DNA of 64,000 nucleotides from Sophora flavescens (taxonomy: Eukaryota; Streptophyta; Magnoliopsida; Fabales; Fabaceae). The DNA lies in contig CM061067.1 in the NCBI GenBank assembly GCA_030762895.1, forward strand, positions 100,256,602 to 100,320,601. The letters run 5' to 3'. Within the stretch, counting starts at the first letter, position 1, and each line of letters opens with the position of its first letter. Position numbers and translations under genes: made by a program. This document shows positions 1-11,801 of the stretch, piece by piece. The notes below the pieces were generated by a model. That model had not been told where the DNA came from. It worked only from the letters and a program-made list of their open reading frames with translations, and made no database searches.

Positions 1-76
1 TATCCTTATTTTACACAACACGGTTTATAACTACAGAAAACAAAACATCTTATGTGACTCACTGGCCCTAAACTTA

Positions 77-313
77 CTACGCTACATTATTAGGATCAGT
101 AGGTTGTTCTTCAGCATCAACTTCATACGGAACGTCGTTCAACTCTTCAACGATCTCCGTCTCGTATGGGGTTCCATCCATCTCCTCTGTAACATAGTTG
201 TCCATATGGTCTTCTAACGTAACAAAGTAGACATACACCAAAAATACAGAAATAGGGAGATAAGAAACAGTTCTATCATCATAAGTGGAAAATATTCGTA
301 GCATATAATACAA
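77..313 (-). CDS. Small LTR-borne open frame, unknown function (LTR1)
   Basis: A 78-residue frame in the U5 side of the LTR. Its first half is hydrophobic and aromatic (about residues 1-34, possibly one membrane segment). Its second half is acidic, with the motif EEMDGTPYE near residue 43 and a related VPYE repeat near residue 62. The same frame is in LTR2 (8402-8638) and LTR3 (16734-16994). The opposed, strongly diverged solo LTR keeps the DGTPYE segment and an aligned stop codon (22651-22893). No family is recognised. It may be a real small protein, part of a spliced product, or a chance frame in conserved LTR DNA. No protein-level evidence is available. Confidence 0.25.
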   Translation of the reverse strand: MYYMLRIFSTYDDRTVSYLPISVFLVYVYFVTLEDHMDNYVTEEMDGTPYETEIVEELNDVPYEVDAEEQPTDPNNVA

Positions 314-1002
314 TAACAGTCACAAACATGCATCACTCACAATTTACAATCATCCATACTTTATAACATCATCCTCTACCCTTAAACTCATGCAACTAAA
401 CCTTTATGCTAACGTGGCCACTACTAATCCTGTCACACATACCTCGTTAGGGATGCAAGTCAGTCATCCGAGTGACACGTTCCCAACGTCGGTGCACATT
501 CTCATCCATGGTAAGAATGCTCATGCAAAGCAATGACACTATAGCTGCAGAAGCAGTCGGTGCACACCCTGGTTCTCTCTCTCAACTCTATCAAGGGTGC
601 TCATGCATAGCAATGACACTATAGTTGCACAACTTAAATTCTAATTTGGAACGGTCTACAAGAACTTCGGACCTCGTGTATCTCAAATACACGGTTATGA
701 ACAACGATGCAACATATGATTCTCACTGACTTTTATCAATAGCAACCTAGTACCTCAAGCTTTTCCTCACAACCTCCACTTACATTTTATATCACATCAC
801 TTCATATTGAGGCACCTCTAATTCATATTCAAAACTCTCACCCAAACAAAACACCTCCGAGCAATATATATATCTTTCCTTAAAATTATCTAAGCATGGT
901 ATTAAACCCAAGCAGATCATGCATAACACATTAATCAACAGAATATTCCAACATCTCAATATCATATAAGGCAATTTATCACAGCCAAATAATTAACAAA
1001 GT

Positions 1003-1126
1003 CAGACTCTGTCACGGCCTGGCCGTGATAGCTATCACGGTCGTGACAGATAAAGAAAGACAAGAATCCTACAACACGTAGAACTCATCACGCCTGGCCA
1101 TGACAACCATCACGGCCGTGACAGAC
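1003..1126. repeat. Palindromic CACGGCC module pair, LTR1
   Basis: Two imperfect palindromic units, each built from CACGGCCTGGCCGTG and CACGGTCGTG-type arms separated by about 8 bp. The first unit is preceded by 'cagactct', the reverse complement of the TCTG-containing flank seen at the other copies. The same pair is in LTR2, LTR3 and the opposed solo LTR. Confidence 0.9.
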
Positions 1127-2248
1127 AGCAAACATCCTCACTATCATAATTATTCAAACACCGAAACAATACGTCACATGCAGATGGAATACCTCAACCA
1201 GCGTATCACAAACAGTCAAAAGTAAATAATTCAAACATCCTCAAATATGAATAATTAACCTAAGGCGATAAACCTACAATTCCCAAATCGTCATTGGTTT
1301 TACGGAAAAGTTTCCAATACGATTTTGGTATTGTCGATTACTCGACCACTAGTAGGGTTTAGGTCGCCCTACACCATTATTATAAATTATATACTACTTA
1401 TCGGATTCCGACGATGGAATGGTTCTTTCTCCCACCTGAGTAATCACCGGAAACACGTACACAACGATCCTCGTTATCCCGCCACGAGTTAACACAACCA
1501 CCTTCAACCAAATCAACAATAAAACAAGTCAAGAACTAAAAACATCAAGAATCCTACTACAAGGTCACGGCTTCTAGGGTTTTGGGTGACTACAATTCCT
1601 AATCATGATTAAGTCATGGATTTATGATCCTTGATTAACCTAAATCATGGATTAGTGACTAAACAACTAAAGTTGAAACTCAAAACTTCCTAACTCTTTT
1701 ATACAAGGATTCAGCCTCAACATGCTCATAGGGCTAGGGTTATTAGTTTAATAAACCAACTTGGATTTATTAAGCATACATACTAATAGCTTGATTAACA
1801 AGATCATTAATGAAAACTATGAACAAAAACTCATCCAATCTCACCCATCTAGGGTTCGGCCAACTTAGAGATTTTTGAGTAAAGATTTTCCTTTTAAGAA
1901 ACTAACATGTATTAGAGTGTGTAGACATACATGCCATATAGAATACATGATCATACATGACAACACATGAACAAAACTCTACCAAACCTACTTTGATAGA
2001 TTCGGGCAAGGCTAGGTTTTTAGCAAAAGAAATTTTTGATTACATCATGCTCTTAGATTTCGATAATATGCATGATATCAAGAAGATAGAAAGTAGTTTC
2101 ATCATCATAAGATTTTTCTAGAATTTATTATGATTTTTCAAAGTTCAAGACTTAGAAACTTGAAAATGATGAACACATATGAAAGAAACTTTGAATCAAG
2201 AAACTTGCTAAAGAACATAGGCATGATTAAGGAAGAAGAATAGGATTT

Positions 2249-2384
2249 ACCTCTTGAATATCAATGACAAAGGAAATCCAAGAACTTGCTTCACAAATCT
2301 AACACTAAAGGACTTATGAACTTTAAGGTTTTTCAACACAAAGGCAAAAGAAACTAAGTGAAAAGTGAGAGAAGGTATTTATAG
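2249..2384 (-). promoter_or_regulatory. LTR1 core promoter and leader splice donor
   Basis: The minus strand reads CTATAAATA at 2384-2376, a TATA box. About 130 nt downstream is CAAGAG|GTAAAT (donor GT at 2250-2249), a good plant 5' splice site. Transcription should start about 30 nt below the TATA box, near 2345. In this 3' LTR the promoter would fire out of the array. Confidence 0.6.
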
Positions 2385-3479
2385 AGATGGGTGGCTCCAT
2401 CTTGGAAGGATCTAGAGATGATGAGTTGTCTTGCTAAAAGGATTGAAATGCAAATACTTCCTAGGGACCATTTTGCAAAGATTCCAAAAGTTTAAGGACT
2501 AGTTTGCAATTTGCCAATAAATTGTCATGATGAATCTTTGCCACATTTAATGTGATCTTATATTGACTAATTTGGGATGATTTTTGTCATATATATTTTA
2601 AGAAGAATCAAGAAACTTGAAGAAGATTTGAGAACATTCGAGAAGGTTGTAGAATAAAGTAGAAGATTGTTGATCATTCTAGAAAATTCTTGGCTCATCT
2701 AAGAATTATGAGGGCAGCCCCTTCTACCTCATGGGCTTGAGCATGGGCCTACTCCATTTGGGCTTGAATTCATTTTTGTGGGGCCCACTTATAGATTTAA
2801 GCATAAAGCTTAACTTAGGAAACTTGTATAGTTTCAAATAGGCGTTATGGAATCAATCCATGAACTAGGAAATTTTGGCTTCATAGCCACGTCCATTAAG
2901 AGATTGGGAAAAAGGATTCTATCCCAATTCACTTGAAAAAAACTTAGAAACTAATTTAGGGACAAAATGGTAATTAACAGAAAGTTCAGGGACTTAAGCG
3001 CAAGATTCATAATTTTTCACTTTAACCCTGTAGAACCCTCTAGACTTAGAAATATGATTCATCCCCTTGAATCATCTCAAAATCCTAAGATAAACCCTCT
3101 ATCGGCTCTTAGAAACTCCAAAATCCCATCCGTCGTCTACCCGATTATGTGTTTCGCCCGAAAAACATAAATTATTTTATTTTTTTCCAAAATAATTCTA
3201 AAAATACAGAATTGTAGGAAATAAAATAATAATCTTAAGTCTTTCGTTCAAAAATTAAAATTAGGTATTTTGAGCAGTATAATTATACTGTCAATGGAAT
3301 TCGCGGGCCGGGTTTCACCTGACTTTCCAACCTAAATTTTAATCGTAGCTTCCTACATTCAATTAGGATTGAGTAGTAATCTCCGTTTATTTAAAATAAT
3401 TTTCTAAAACTCAAATAAATTCTTAAACATATTTATATGTACTACTGTTATTTAACACAGTGAAATACAGGGTGTTACA

Positions 3480-3500
3480 TTACTACCGCACTTAAAAAAA
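3480..3500 (-). other. Polypurine tract region, copy 1
   Basis: The minus strand just before the LTR start reads AAGTGCGGTAGTAA after an A/T run. This is the purine-rich stretch expected to prime plus-strand DNA synthesis. The same sequence is at 11807-11829 in copy 2. Confidence 0.55.
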
Positions 3501-3525
3501 AATTCGTCTTCGAATTTTACATACT

Positions 3526-4717
3526 TCAGAAAAGATGTGGATATCGTTGTTGCATAACTGCTTCACGTTCCCAAGTAGCATCTCCGGTAGTTTCATCCCA
3601 TATGACCTTAACCAAAGGAATTTGTCTACTACGAAGCTCCTTAATCTCTTTATTTGCTATCCTTACAGGTAGAGCCTTATACTCTAGATTCTCTCGCAGT
3701 TGTATAGACTCAGACTCAATAACATGTGAAGGATCAGGATCATATTTTCTCAACTGAGACACGTGAAAGACGTCATGAAGGTTAGCAAGGTTAGGTGGTA
3801 AAGCAATATGATAAGCTACTGGACCAATCCTTCGAATAATCTGGAAAGGTCCGATGAATCTAGGAGTAAGTTTTCTAGTTTTGATAGCCCTGCCAATTCC
3901 GGTCTTTGGAGTGACTCTCAAAAACACGTGATCACCCTCCTGGAATTCTAAAGGTCTCATTCTCTTGTTACTGTAGCTCCTTTGCCTATCCCGTGTTTCC
4001 TTCATCTTTTCCCTTATCTTCCTAACTTGTTCCGTAGTCTGTTGCACCACATCTGGATCCAAGACTTGATTTTCACCAATCTCATACCAACATAACGGTG
4101 TCCTACACTTCCTACCATACAAAGCCTCATATGGTGCCATCCCTATACTCTTTGTGAAAACTATTGTTGTAAGTAAATTCAATCAATGGCAAGAACTCAT
4201 CCCAACTGCCAGTGTGTTCCAAAACACAAGCTCTTAAAAGGTCCTCCAATGATTGAATCGTCCTTTCTGACTGTCCATCCGTTTGGGGATGATAAGCAGA
4301 ACTCATCCTCAACTTGGTTCCTAAAGCATGGTGCATCTGTTTCCAAAATCTAGATGTAAATCTAGGATCTCGGTCTGAAACAATTCTCGATGGCACACCA
4401 TGCAACCTAACAACTTCTTTGATGTAGATTTGGGTCAACTTATCCAAACTATAGCTTTCCCCCATAGGTAAGAAGTGAGCACACTTCGTCAACCTATCAA
4501 TGATAACCCAAATCGCATCATGTCTCTTAGGAGTTCGTGGTAGTCCAACCACAAAATCCATATCTATGTTATCCCATTTCCATTCTGGGATATCTAATGA
4601 TTGCAATAAACCAGCTGGCTTTTGATGCTCTATCTTAGCCTTCTGACACACCAGGCAAGATAAAACATACTCTGCTACCTCTTTCTTCATCCTCGTCCAC
4701 CAAAACAATTTCTTTAA
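3526..4717 (-). pseudogene. Integrase, Tekay-like copy 1 (frameshifted)
   Basis: Integrase inserts retroelement cDNA into the host genome. The frame from 4717 has a zinc-binding CLVCQKAK segment, then the catalytic core with DMDF, SDRDPRF and DGQSERT, which supply the D, D and E residues. The C-terminal part (3526-4182) has the conserved DVFHVSQLRKY motif and ends WEREAVMQQRYPHLF, typical of Tekay/Del integrases. A net one-base insertion near 4150 (tactcttt here, tactact in copy 2) breaks the frame between core and tail. Upstream, an in-frame TAG at about 4718-4720 replaces a sense codon between the HPGSTKMY segment and DLKKLFWW; the same stop is in copy 2. Non-functional as a single protein. 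Confidence 0.88.
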
Positions 4718-4720
4718 ATC

Positions 4721-5525
4721 CTAATACATTTTAGTAGATCCAGGATGAATACTCAACTTACTCTTATGTGCTTCTTCTAATATCAACTTCCTAAGTTCTA
4801 AATCCTCGGGCACACATATTCTATCCCTAAACCTCAGTACACCATTTGTTCCTCTACTAAACTCAAAATTTTTACCTTCATCCATACCTCTACTTATCTC
4901 CTGTAAATATGGATCATGAGTCTGTTTATCCTTAAGATCTCTCATAAAATCACTACTAATAGTGATCATACCTAAGCAAATTTTATCCTCAACCAACTCC
5001 ATTCCCAAGTTCAAATCTCTGAACTGTTCCAGTAATTCCAACTCTTTAACCATCATTGCGGACACATGCAATGATTTCCTACTCAAGTCATCCGCTACTA
5101 CATTCGCCTTCCCAGGATGGTATAGTAAATCAAACTCATAATCTTTGATAAACTCCATCCATCTTCGTTGTCTCATATTCAACTCCTTTTGGTCGAACAG
5201 ATACTTCAGACTTTTATGGTCACTGTAAACATTAAATTTTGCTCCATATAGAAAGTGTCGCCATATTTTTAATGCGAACACTATGGCTGCTAATTCCAAA
5301 TCATGAGTCGGATAGTTCCTCTCATGAATTCTCAATTGTCGAGAAGCATAAGCCACCACTCTTCCCTCTTGCATTAGAACACAACCTAAACCTTGGTATG
5401 ACGCATCACAATATACGTCAAACTGTCCTAATGGATCCGGTAAAGTCAACACAGGTGATGTAGTCAACCTTTCCTTCAGCTTTTGGAAACTCTGCTCACA
5501 GTTGTCCGTCCATACAAAAGCTATA
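4721..5525 (-). pseudogene. RNase H and integrase zinc-finger start, copy 1
   Basis: RNase H degrades the RNA strand during reverse transcription. The frame has the LTTSPVLTLPD lead-in, FDVYCDASYQGLGCVLMQ with the first catalytic Asp, the ASRQLRIHERNYPTHDLELAA segment with a Glu, and YSDHKSLKYLF with an Asp. It runs into the spacer and the first His of the integrase zinc finger (LSIHPGSTKMY). It is separated from the RT by a one-base loss near 5525-5530 that puts TAG after the RT end, and from integrase by TAG at about 4720. Both breaks are shared with copy 2. The RNase H motifs look intact, so the damage is in the joins. Confidence 0.85.
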
Positions 5526-6759
5526 TTTTCCTCATCAACTGCGTCATAGACAACGCAATCTTTGAGAAACCCTCTATAAACCTCCGATAATGTCCAGCTA
5601 ACCCTAGAAAACCTCGTACTTTAGCATAAAGCTGCCTATCCTTTAGAACTTGCAGCACGATCCTTAAATGTTTCTCATGATCTTCCCATGTACGAGAATA
5701 GATAAGGATGTCGTCGATGAATACAACAACAAACTTATCAAGGTACGGTCTAAATATCCTCTTCATATAATCCATGAACACTGCTGGCGCATTAGTCACA
5801 CCAAACGGCATAACTAAATACTCGTATTGTCCATACCTTGTCCTAAAAGCCGTTTTTAGTATATCTTCCTTCTTTACTCTAATCTGATGGTATCCAGATC
5901 TCAAATCAATCTTGGAAAATACTGCGGCTCCTTTCAATTGATCCATCAGATCATCTATCCTAGGCAATGGATACTTGTTCCTAATTGTTACCTTGTTTTA
6001 ACTGTCTATAATCCGTGCACAACCTAGCACTTCCATCTTTCTTCTTAACAAACAACACGGAGCTCCCCATGGTGAAACACTCGGCCTTATGAACTCTTTT
6101 CCCAACATATCATCCAATTTTTTCTTCAACTCCGCCAATTCTATAGGTGACATCCAATAAGGCGCCATTGATATAGGTCCTGTCCCTGGTACAAGATCTA
6201 TGGTGAATTCCACTTCTCGTTCTGGTGGTAAACCTGGAACGTCGGGAGGGAAAACTTCAGGAAACTCTCTCACAATAGGCATAGAATCTATACTAGGGGT
6301 CTCAATAGTTTCCACTACAAACAGCATCACGTACTGCCTAGAATCGTCACTCCTCATGGATACTCCTTCATTGGCAGTGACTATACTAGAAGACACAAGA
6401 AATGATAAGGTCTTACTAGAACAGTCTAGCATTACATGGTTAGCCGAAAACCAATCCATGCCAAGAATAACATCTATCTGTTGCATAGGAAAACAGACAA
6501 GGTCTACAATAAATGTCCTATTCTCAACAACTATAGGACACTGTAAACAAATAGACATAGTAGTCAAAGGATTACTAGTTGGAGTAGATATTGTAAGGGT
6601 AAAAGGTAATTGAGAAACAGTTAATTTTAATTGATCCCCACATTCATACGAAATAAATGAATGTGTAGCGCATGATTCAAATAACACGTACGAGAGTCTA
6701 CCAGCTATCAAACACATACCTTGTATAAGATCAGCAGATTGAGAGGATTCAGCTCCCTT
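5521..6759 (-). pseudogene. Aspartic protease and reverse transcriptase, copy 1
   Basis: Protease matures the polyprotein; RT copies element RNA. The protease active site reads FESCATHSFIS where the family has a D-S-G triad, so the catalytic Asp is Glu and the Gly is Cys. ILGMDWFS follows. RT has the ECPDVP-like lead-in, GAPVLFVKKK region, FSKIDLRSGYHQIRV, MPFGVTNAPAVFM and the catalytic FIDDILIYS. Copy 1 lacks one base near 6057 and gains one in a T run near 5996, so about 20 codons are out of frame. After LYAK the sequence jumps to VRGFLGLAG, skipping roughly 45-50 codons normally present in the RT thumb/connection. That deletion and the protease changes are shared with copy 2. Confidence 0.86.
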
Positions 6760-7924
6760 CACGGTAAACACTCTTCCAGTGGCCTGAGGTCTTGCTCCCC
6801 GTTGCCCTGCTGATATGACTCCTCTCCCAGCTCCACCTCTATTGCCTCCATTTCCTCTTCCTGCAGCTATCGGCGGTCGCCTAGCCTGCTGTCTGCAATC
6901 TCGGACCATATTACCTATTTTCCCACAGTGAAAACAACTAGGTCTCTCCATGCAGTCTCTAAGATAATGCGGTCTTCCACATCTGAAACAAGATAAGCCT
7001 TGCTGCTGTTGACCAGCTCTAACCACTGGTGCTGGTGCTGGTGTCTGCACTGGTCGGGCATACGGTCTCTGTCTCCATTGAGAGTTACTACCTCCTCGCC
7101 TTTGAAAACCCGGTCGAGTAGGACCCCCACTCCTTAATTGTTTCTGCTCATTAGCCAGCCTCTGATCTAGACTTTCGATCGCACTGCATCGTTCCACTAG
7201 CTCTGGAAAACTTTGAATATCAAGAGATACTATAGCCCTCTGGAGTTCATGTCGGAGTCCTTCCTCAAACCTTCTACATTGCCAATCTTCATCTGGGAAT
7301 ATCTGATAAAATTCGGAATACTTAATCAGAGCCTCGAATCGTGATGCATAATCACCAACAGTCATGTTGCCCTGTTTGAGACTCATGAATTCCCTTTCTT
7401 TCTCAGGTCGAACTAGACGCGGAAAATACTTCTCAAAGAAGCAGTCACTAAACAGCTGCCAGTTGATAACTCTGCCTTCGGCATCCAGCAATCTTCACTT
7501 GCCTCTCCACCAAGACTCTGCTCCTCCAGTTAGCATGAAGGCAACATACATCAATTTCCTATCCTCTCTGCAGCGCATGGTATCGAATATCTTCTCGATC
7601 TCTTGTATCCACCATTCTGCCTTCTCTGGATCATAATCTCCTCGGAATTGGGGTGGCTTCCCTTTCAGGAAAGTAGCCATTCCGGCATCTTCAGCTGCTG
7701 CGGCTCTCCTTTGGTTCTGTTGTTCCTGCTGTTCTTTGTTCATATGTAGCATCTCAGCATTTTGCTGTGTTTGTACAGAGCAGTAACTATGCTTTTCATG
7801 GTATCTTGAGTCTCAGATGATCCCCTCCACTTCCGCTATGATTATTTTCCACATTGTTAGCTCCCACAATCCTTTCAGGAGTTCTGTCATTACTGTCAAT
7901 CGGACGTCCTCTTCCACGAGCCAT
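6760..7924 (-). pseudogene. Gag, Tekay-like copy 1
   Basis: Gag forms the virus-like particle. The start chosen is the ATG at 7924 (MARGRGRP). A frameshift near 7830-7845 puts the N-terminus out of frame until about 7770. The body includes FLKGKPPQFRGDYDPEKAEWW and the YASRFEAL segment. A TGA at 7492-7494 replaces what is normally Trp after the SWWRGK motif. The two zinc knuckles (about 6905-6990) are imperfect: CFRCGRPHYLRDC lacks one spacer residue and CFHCGKIGNMVRDC has Asn for the metal-binding His. The stop and knuckle defects recur in copy 2, so they predate the duplication. Confidence 0.86.
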
Positions 7925-8137
7925 GATTCTGTAACATAAATCATTCGCTCTTATCAGTATGACATATAATACCACATAGACAAGTATATAAATACCATAT
8001 GCCACACTAATGTTATTTATCGCGTCGGATTCGGACACACTACCCATCTTCTAAGCATAGTTAAAATTCGATGTGGACTCAACTAGACACGGTCAGTAAC
8101 AACATCCTAAACCTCACAGTCCGATTAGAATCGAACT

Positions 8138-8149
8138 GCTCTGAGACCA
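8138..8149 (-). other. Primer-binding site, copy 1
   Basis: The minus strand reads TGGTCTCAGAGC five bases inside the end of LTR2. It resembles the initiator Met-tRNA complement TGGTATCAGAGC with one change (A to C). Copy 2 keeps the canonical form. Confidence 0.75.
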
Positions 8150-8401
8150 CCATCTGAGACACACCGTTGTTCCCCATTGTATTATTACATTAAATCCCTA
8201 ATTATTTATTTACTTAATCGCGCGCTTATCTTTGAAAATACGTAAAAATTAAAACTTAAATAATAATCATATAACTTGTACAAATATAACACACCAAAAC
8301 TATATTACATAAGTACACACATAAGTATCCTTATTTTACACAACACGGTTTATAACTACAGAAAACAAAACATCTTATGTGACTCACTGGCCCTAAACTT
8401 A

Positions 8402-8638
8402 CTACGCTACATTATTAGGATCAGTAGGTTGTTCTTCAGCATCAACTTCATACGGAACGTCGTTCAACTCTTCAACGATCTCCGTCTCGTATGGGGTTCC
8501 ATCCATCTCCTCTGTAACATAGTTGTCCATATGGTCTTCTAACGTAACAAAGTAGACATACACCAAAAATACAGAAATAGGGAGATAAGAAACAGTTCTA
8601 TCATCATAAGTGGAAAAGATTCGTAGCATATAATACAA
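8402..8638 (-). CDS. Small LTR-borne open frame, unknown function (LTR2)
   Basis: The protein is identical to that in LTR1 (77-313). See that entry for the motif description and doubts. Confidence 0.25.
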   Translation of the reverse strand: MYYMLRIFSTYDDRTVSYLPISVFLVYVYFVTLEDHMDNYVTEEMDGTPYETEIVEELNDVPYEVDAEEQPTDPNNVA

Positions 8639-9330
8639 TAACAGTCACAAACATGCATCACTCACAATTTACAATCATCCATACTTTATAACATCATCCT
8701 CTACCCTTAAACTCATGCAACTAAACCTTTATGCTGACGTGGCCACTACTAATCCTGTCACACATACCTCGTTAGGGATGCAAGTCAGTCATCCAAGTGA
8801 CACGTTCCCAACGCCGGTGCACATTCTCATCCATGGTAAGAATGCTCATGCAAAGCAATGACACTATAGCTGCACAGTACCGTCGGTGCACACCCTGGTT
8901 CTCTCTCTCAACTCTATCAAGGGTGCTCATGCATAGCAATGACACTATAGTTGCACAACTTAAATTCTAATTTGGAACGGTCTACAAGAACTTCGGACCT
9001 CGTGTATCTCAAATACACGGTTATGAACAACGATGCAACATATGATTCTCACTGACTTTTATCAATAGCAACCTAGTACCTCAAGCTTTTCCTCACAACC
9101 TCCACTTACATTTTATATCACATCACTTCATATTGAGGCACCTCTAATTCATATTCAAAACTCTCACCCAAACAAAACACCTCCGAGCAATATATATATA
9201 TCTTTCCTTAAAATTATCTAAGCATGGTATTAAACCCAAGCAGATCATGCATAACACATTAATCAACAGAATATTCCAACATCTCAATATCATATAAGGC
9301 AATTTATCACAACCAAATAATTAACAAAGT

Positions 9331-9450
9331 CAGACTCTGTCACGGCCTGGCCGTGATAGCCATCACGGTCGTGACAGACAGCAAAGACAAGAATCCTACA
9401 ACACAGAACCTGTCACGGCCTGGCCATGACAACCATCACGGCCGTGACAG
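9331..9450. repeat. Palindromic CACGGCC module pair, LTR2
   Basis: Two units as in LTR1, about 65 bp apart, with CACGGCCTGGCCGTG and CACGGCCGTG arms. Slight differences from LTR1 in the spacer (acagcaaag here, ataaagaaag there). Confidence 0.9.
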
Positions 9451-10574
9451 ACAGCAAACATCCTCACTATCATAATTATTCAAACACCGAAACAATACGT
9501 CACATGCAGATGGAATACCTCAACCAGCGTATCACAAACAGTCAAAAGTAAATAATTCAAACATCCTCAAATATGAATAATTAACCTAAGGCGATAAACC
9601 TACAATTCCCAAATCGTCATTGGTTTTACGGAAAAGTTTCCAATACGATTTTGGTATTGTCGATTACTCGACCACTAGTAGGGTTTAGGTCGCCCTACAC
9701 CATTATTATAAATTATATACTACTTATCGGATTCCGACGATGGAATGGTTCTTTCTCCCACCTGAGTAATCACCGGAAACACGTACACAACGATCCTCGT
9801 TATCCCGCCACGAGTTAACACAACCACCTTCAACCAAATCAACAATAAAACAAGTCAAGAACTAAAAACATCAAGAATCCTACTACAAGGTCACGGCTTC
9901 TAGGGTTTTGGGTGACTACAATTCCTAATCATGATTAAGTCATGGATTTATGATCCTTGATTAACCTAAATCATGGATTAGTGACTAAACAACTAAAGTT
10001 GAAACTCAAAACTTCCTAACTCTTTTATACAAGGATTCAGCCTCAACATGCTCATAGGGCTAGGGTTATTAGTTTAATAAACCAACTTGGATTTATTAAG
10101 CATACATACTAATAGCTTGATTAACAAGATCATTAATGAAAACTATGAACAAAAACTCATCCAATCTCACCCATCTAGGGTTCGGCCAACTTAGAGATTT
10201 TTGAGTAAAGATTTTCCTTTTAAGAAACTAACATGTATTAGAGTGTGTAGACATACATGCCATATAGAATACATGATCATACATGACAACACATGAACAA
10301 AACTCTACCAAACCTACTTTGATAGATTCGGGCAAGGCTAGGTTTTTAGCAAAAGAAATTTTTGATTACATCATGCTCTTAGATTTCGATAATATGCATG
10401 ATATCAAGAAGATAGAAAGTAGTTTCATCATCATAAGATTTTTCTAGAATTTATTATGATTTTTCAAAGTTCAAGACTTAGAAATTTGAAAATGATGAAC
10501 ACATATGAAAGAAACTTTGAATCAAGAAACTTGCTAAAGAACATAGGCATGATTAAGGAAGAAGAATAGGATTT

Positions 10575-10710
10575 ACCTCTTGAATATCAATGACAAAGGA
10601 AATCCAAGAACTTGCTTCAAAAATCTAACACTAAAGGACTTATGAACTTTAAGGTTTTTCAACACAAAGGCAAAAGAAACTAAGTGAAAAGTGAGAGAAG
10701 GTATTTATAG
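10575..10710 (-). promoter_or_regulatory. LTR2 promoter for copy 1 with leader splice donor
   Basis: TATA box CTATAAATA at 10710-10702 (minus) and donor GAG|GTAAAT with GT at 10576-10575. A matching acceptor, TGTTACAG, lies just upstream of the gag ATG of copy 1 (about 7929). Splicing would remove about 2.6 kb including U5 and the primer site. The intron is inference. Confidence 0.55.
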
Positions 10711-11801
10711 AGATGGGTGGCTCCATCTTGGAAGGATCTAGAGATGATGAGTTGTCTTGCTAAAAGGATTGAAATGCAAATACTTCCTAGGGACCATTTT
10801 GCAAAGATTCCAAAAGTTTAAGGACTAGTTTGCAATTTGCCAATAAATTGTCATGATGAATCTTTGCCACATTTAATGTGATCTTATATTGACTAATTTG
10901 GGATGATTTTTGTCATATATATTTTAAGAAGAATCAAGAAACTTGAAGAAGATTTGAGAACATTAGAGAAGGTTGTAGAATAAAGTAGAAGATTGTTGAT
11001 CATTCTAGAAAATTCTTGGCTCATCTAAGAATTATGAGGGCAGCCCCTTCTACCTCATGGGCTTGAGCATGGGCCTACTCCATTTGGGCTTGAATTCATT
11101 TTTGTGGGGCCCACTTATAGATTTAAGCATAAAGCTTAACTTTGGAAACTTGTATAGTTTCAAATAGGCGTTATGGAATCAATCCATGAACTAGGAAATT
11201 TTGGCTTCATAGCCACGTCCATTAAGAGATTGGGAAAAAGGATTCTATCCCAATTCACTTGAAAAAAACTTAGAAACTAATTTAGGGACAAAATGGTAAT
11301 TAACAGAAAGTTCAGGGACTTAAGCGTAAGATTCATAATTTTTCACTTTAACCCTGTAGAACCCTCTAGACTTAGAAATATGATTCATCCCCTTGAATCA
11401 TCTCAAAATCCTAAGATAAACCCTCTATCGGCTCTTAGAAACTCCAAAATCCCATCCGTCGTCTACCCGATTATGTGTTTCGCCTAGAAAAACATAAATT
11501 ATTTTATTTTTTTCCAAAATAATTCTAAAAATACAGAATTGTAGGAAATAAAATAATAATCTTAAGTCTTTCGTTCAAAAATTAAAAATAGGTATTTTGA
11601 GCAGTATAATTATACTGTCAATGGAATTCGCGGGCCGGGTTTCACCTGACTTTCCAACCTAAATTTTAATCGTAGCTTCCTACATTCAATTAGGATTGAG
11701 TAGTAATCTCCGTTTATTTAAAATAATTTTCTAAAACTCAAATAAATTCTTAAACATATTTATATGTACTACTGTTATTTAACACAGTGAAATACAGGGT
11801 G

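Larger units (their letters stand above)
1..3479 (-). repeat. LTR1, 3' LTR of Tekay-like copy 1 (window-truncated)
   Basis: Nearly identical to 8326-11806 and 16658-20135. Its boundary at 3479 is the minus-strand TGTAACACCCTG start, next to the internal 3' end of copy 1. It contains a TATA box (2376-2384), two palindromic CACGGCC modules (1003-1126) and a small open frame (77-313). About 171 bp of its distal end fall outside the window. Confidence 0.93.

Noticed and set aside
1003..1126. Palindromic repeat pairs that might suggest a CRISPR array
   Set aside because: Only two to four units, no constant spacer length, plant LTR context and no cas genes. They are palindromic modules in retroelements.
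6200..6613. 137-codon plus-strand frame (and its copy at 14523-14936)
   Set aside because: Antisense shadow of the protease-RT coding sequence; no domain of its own.
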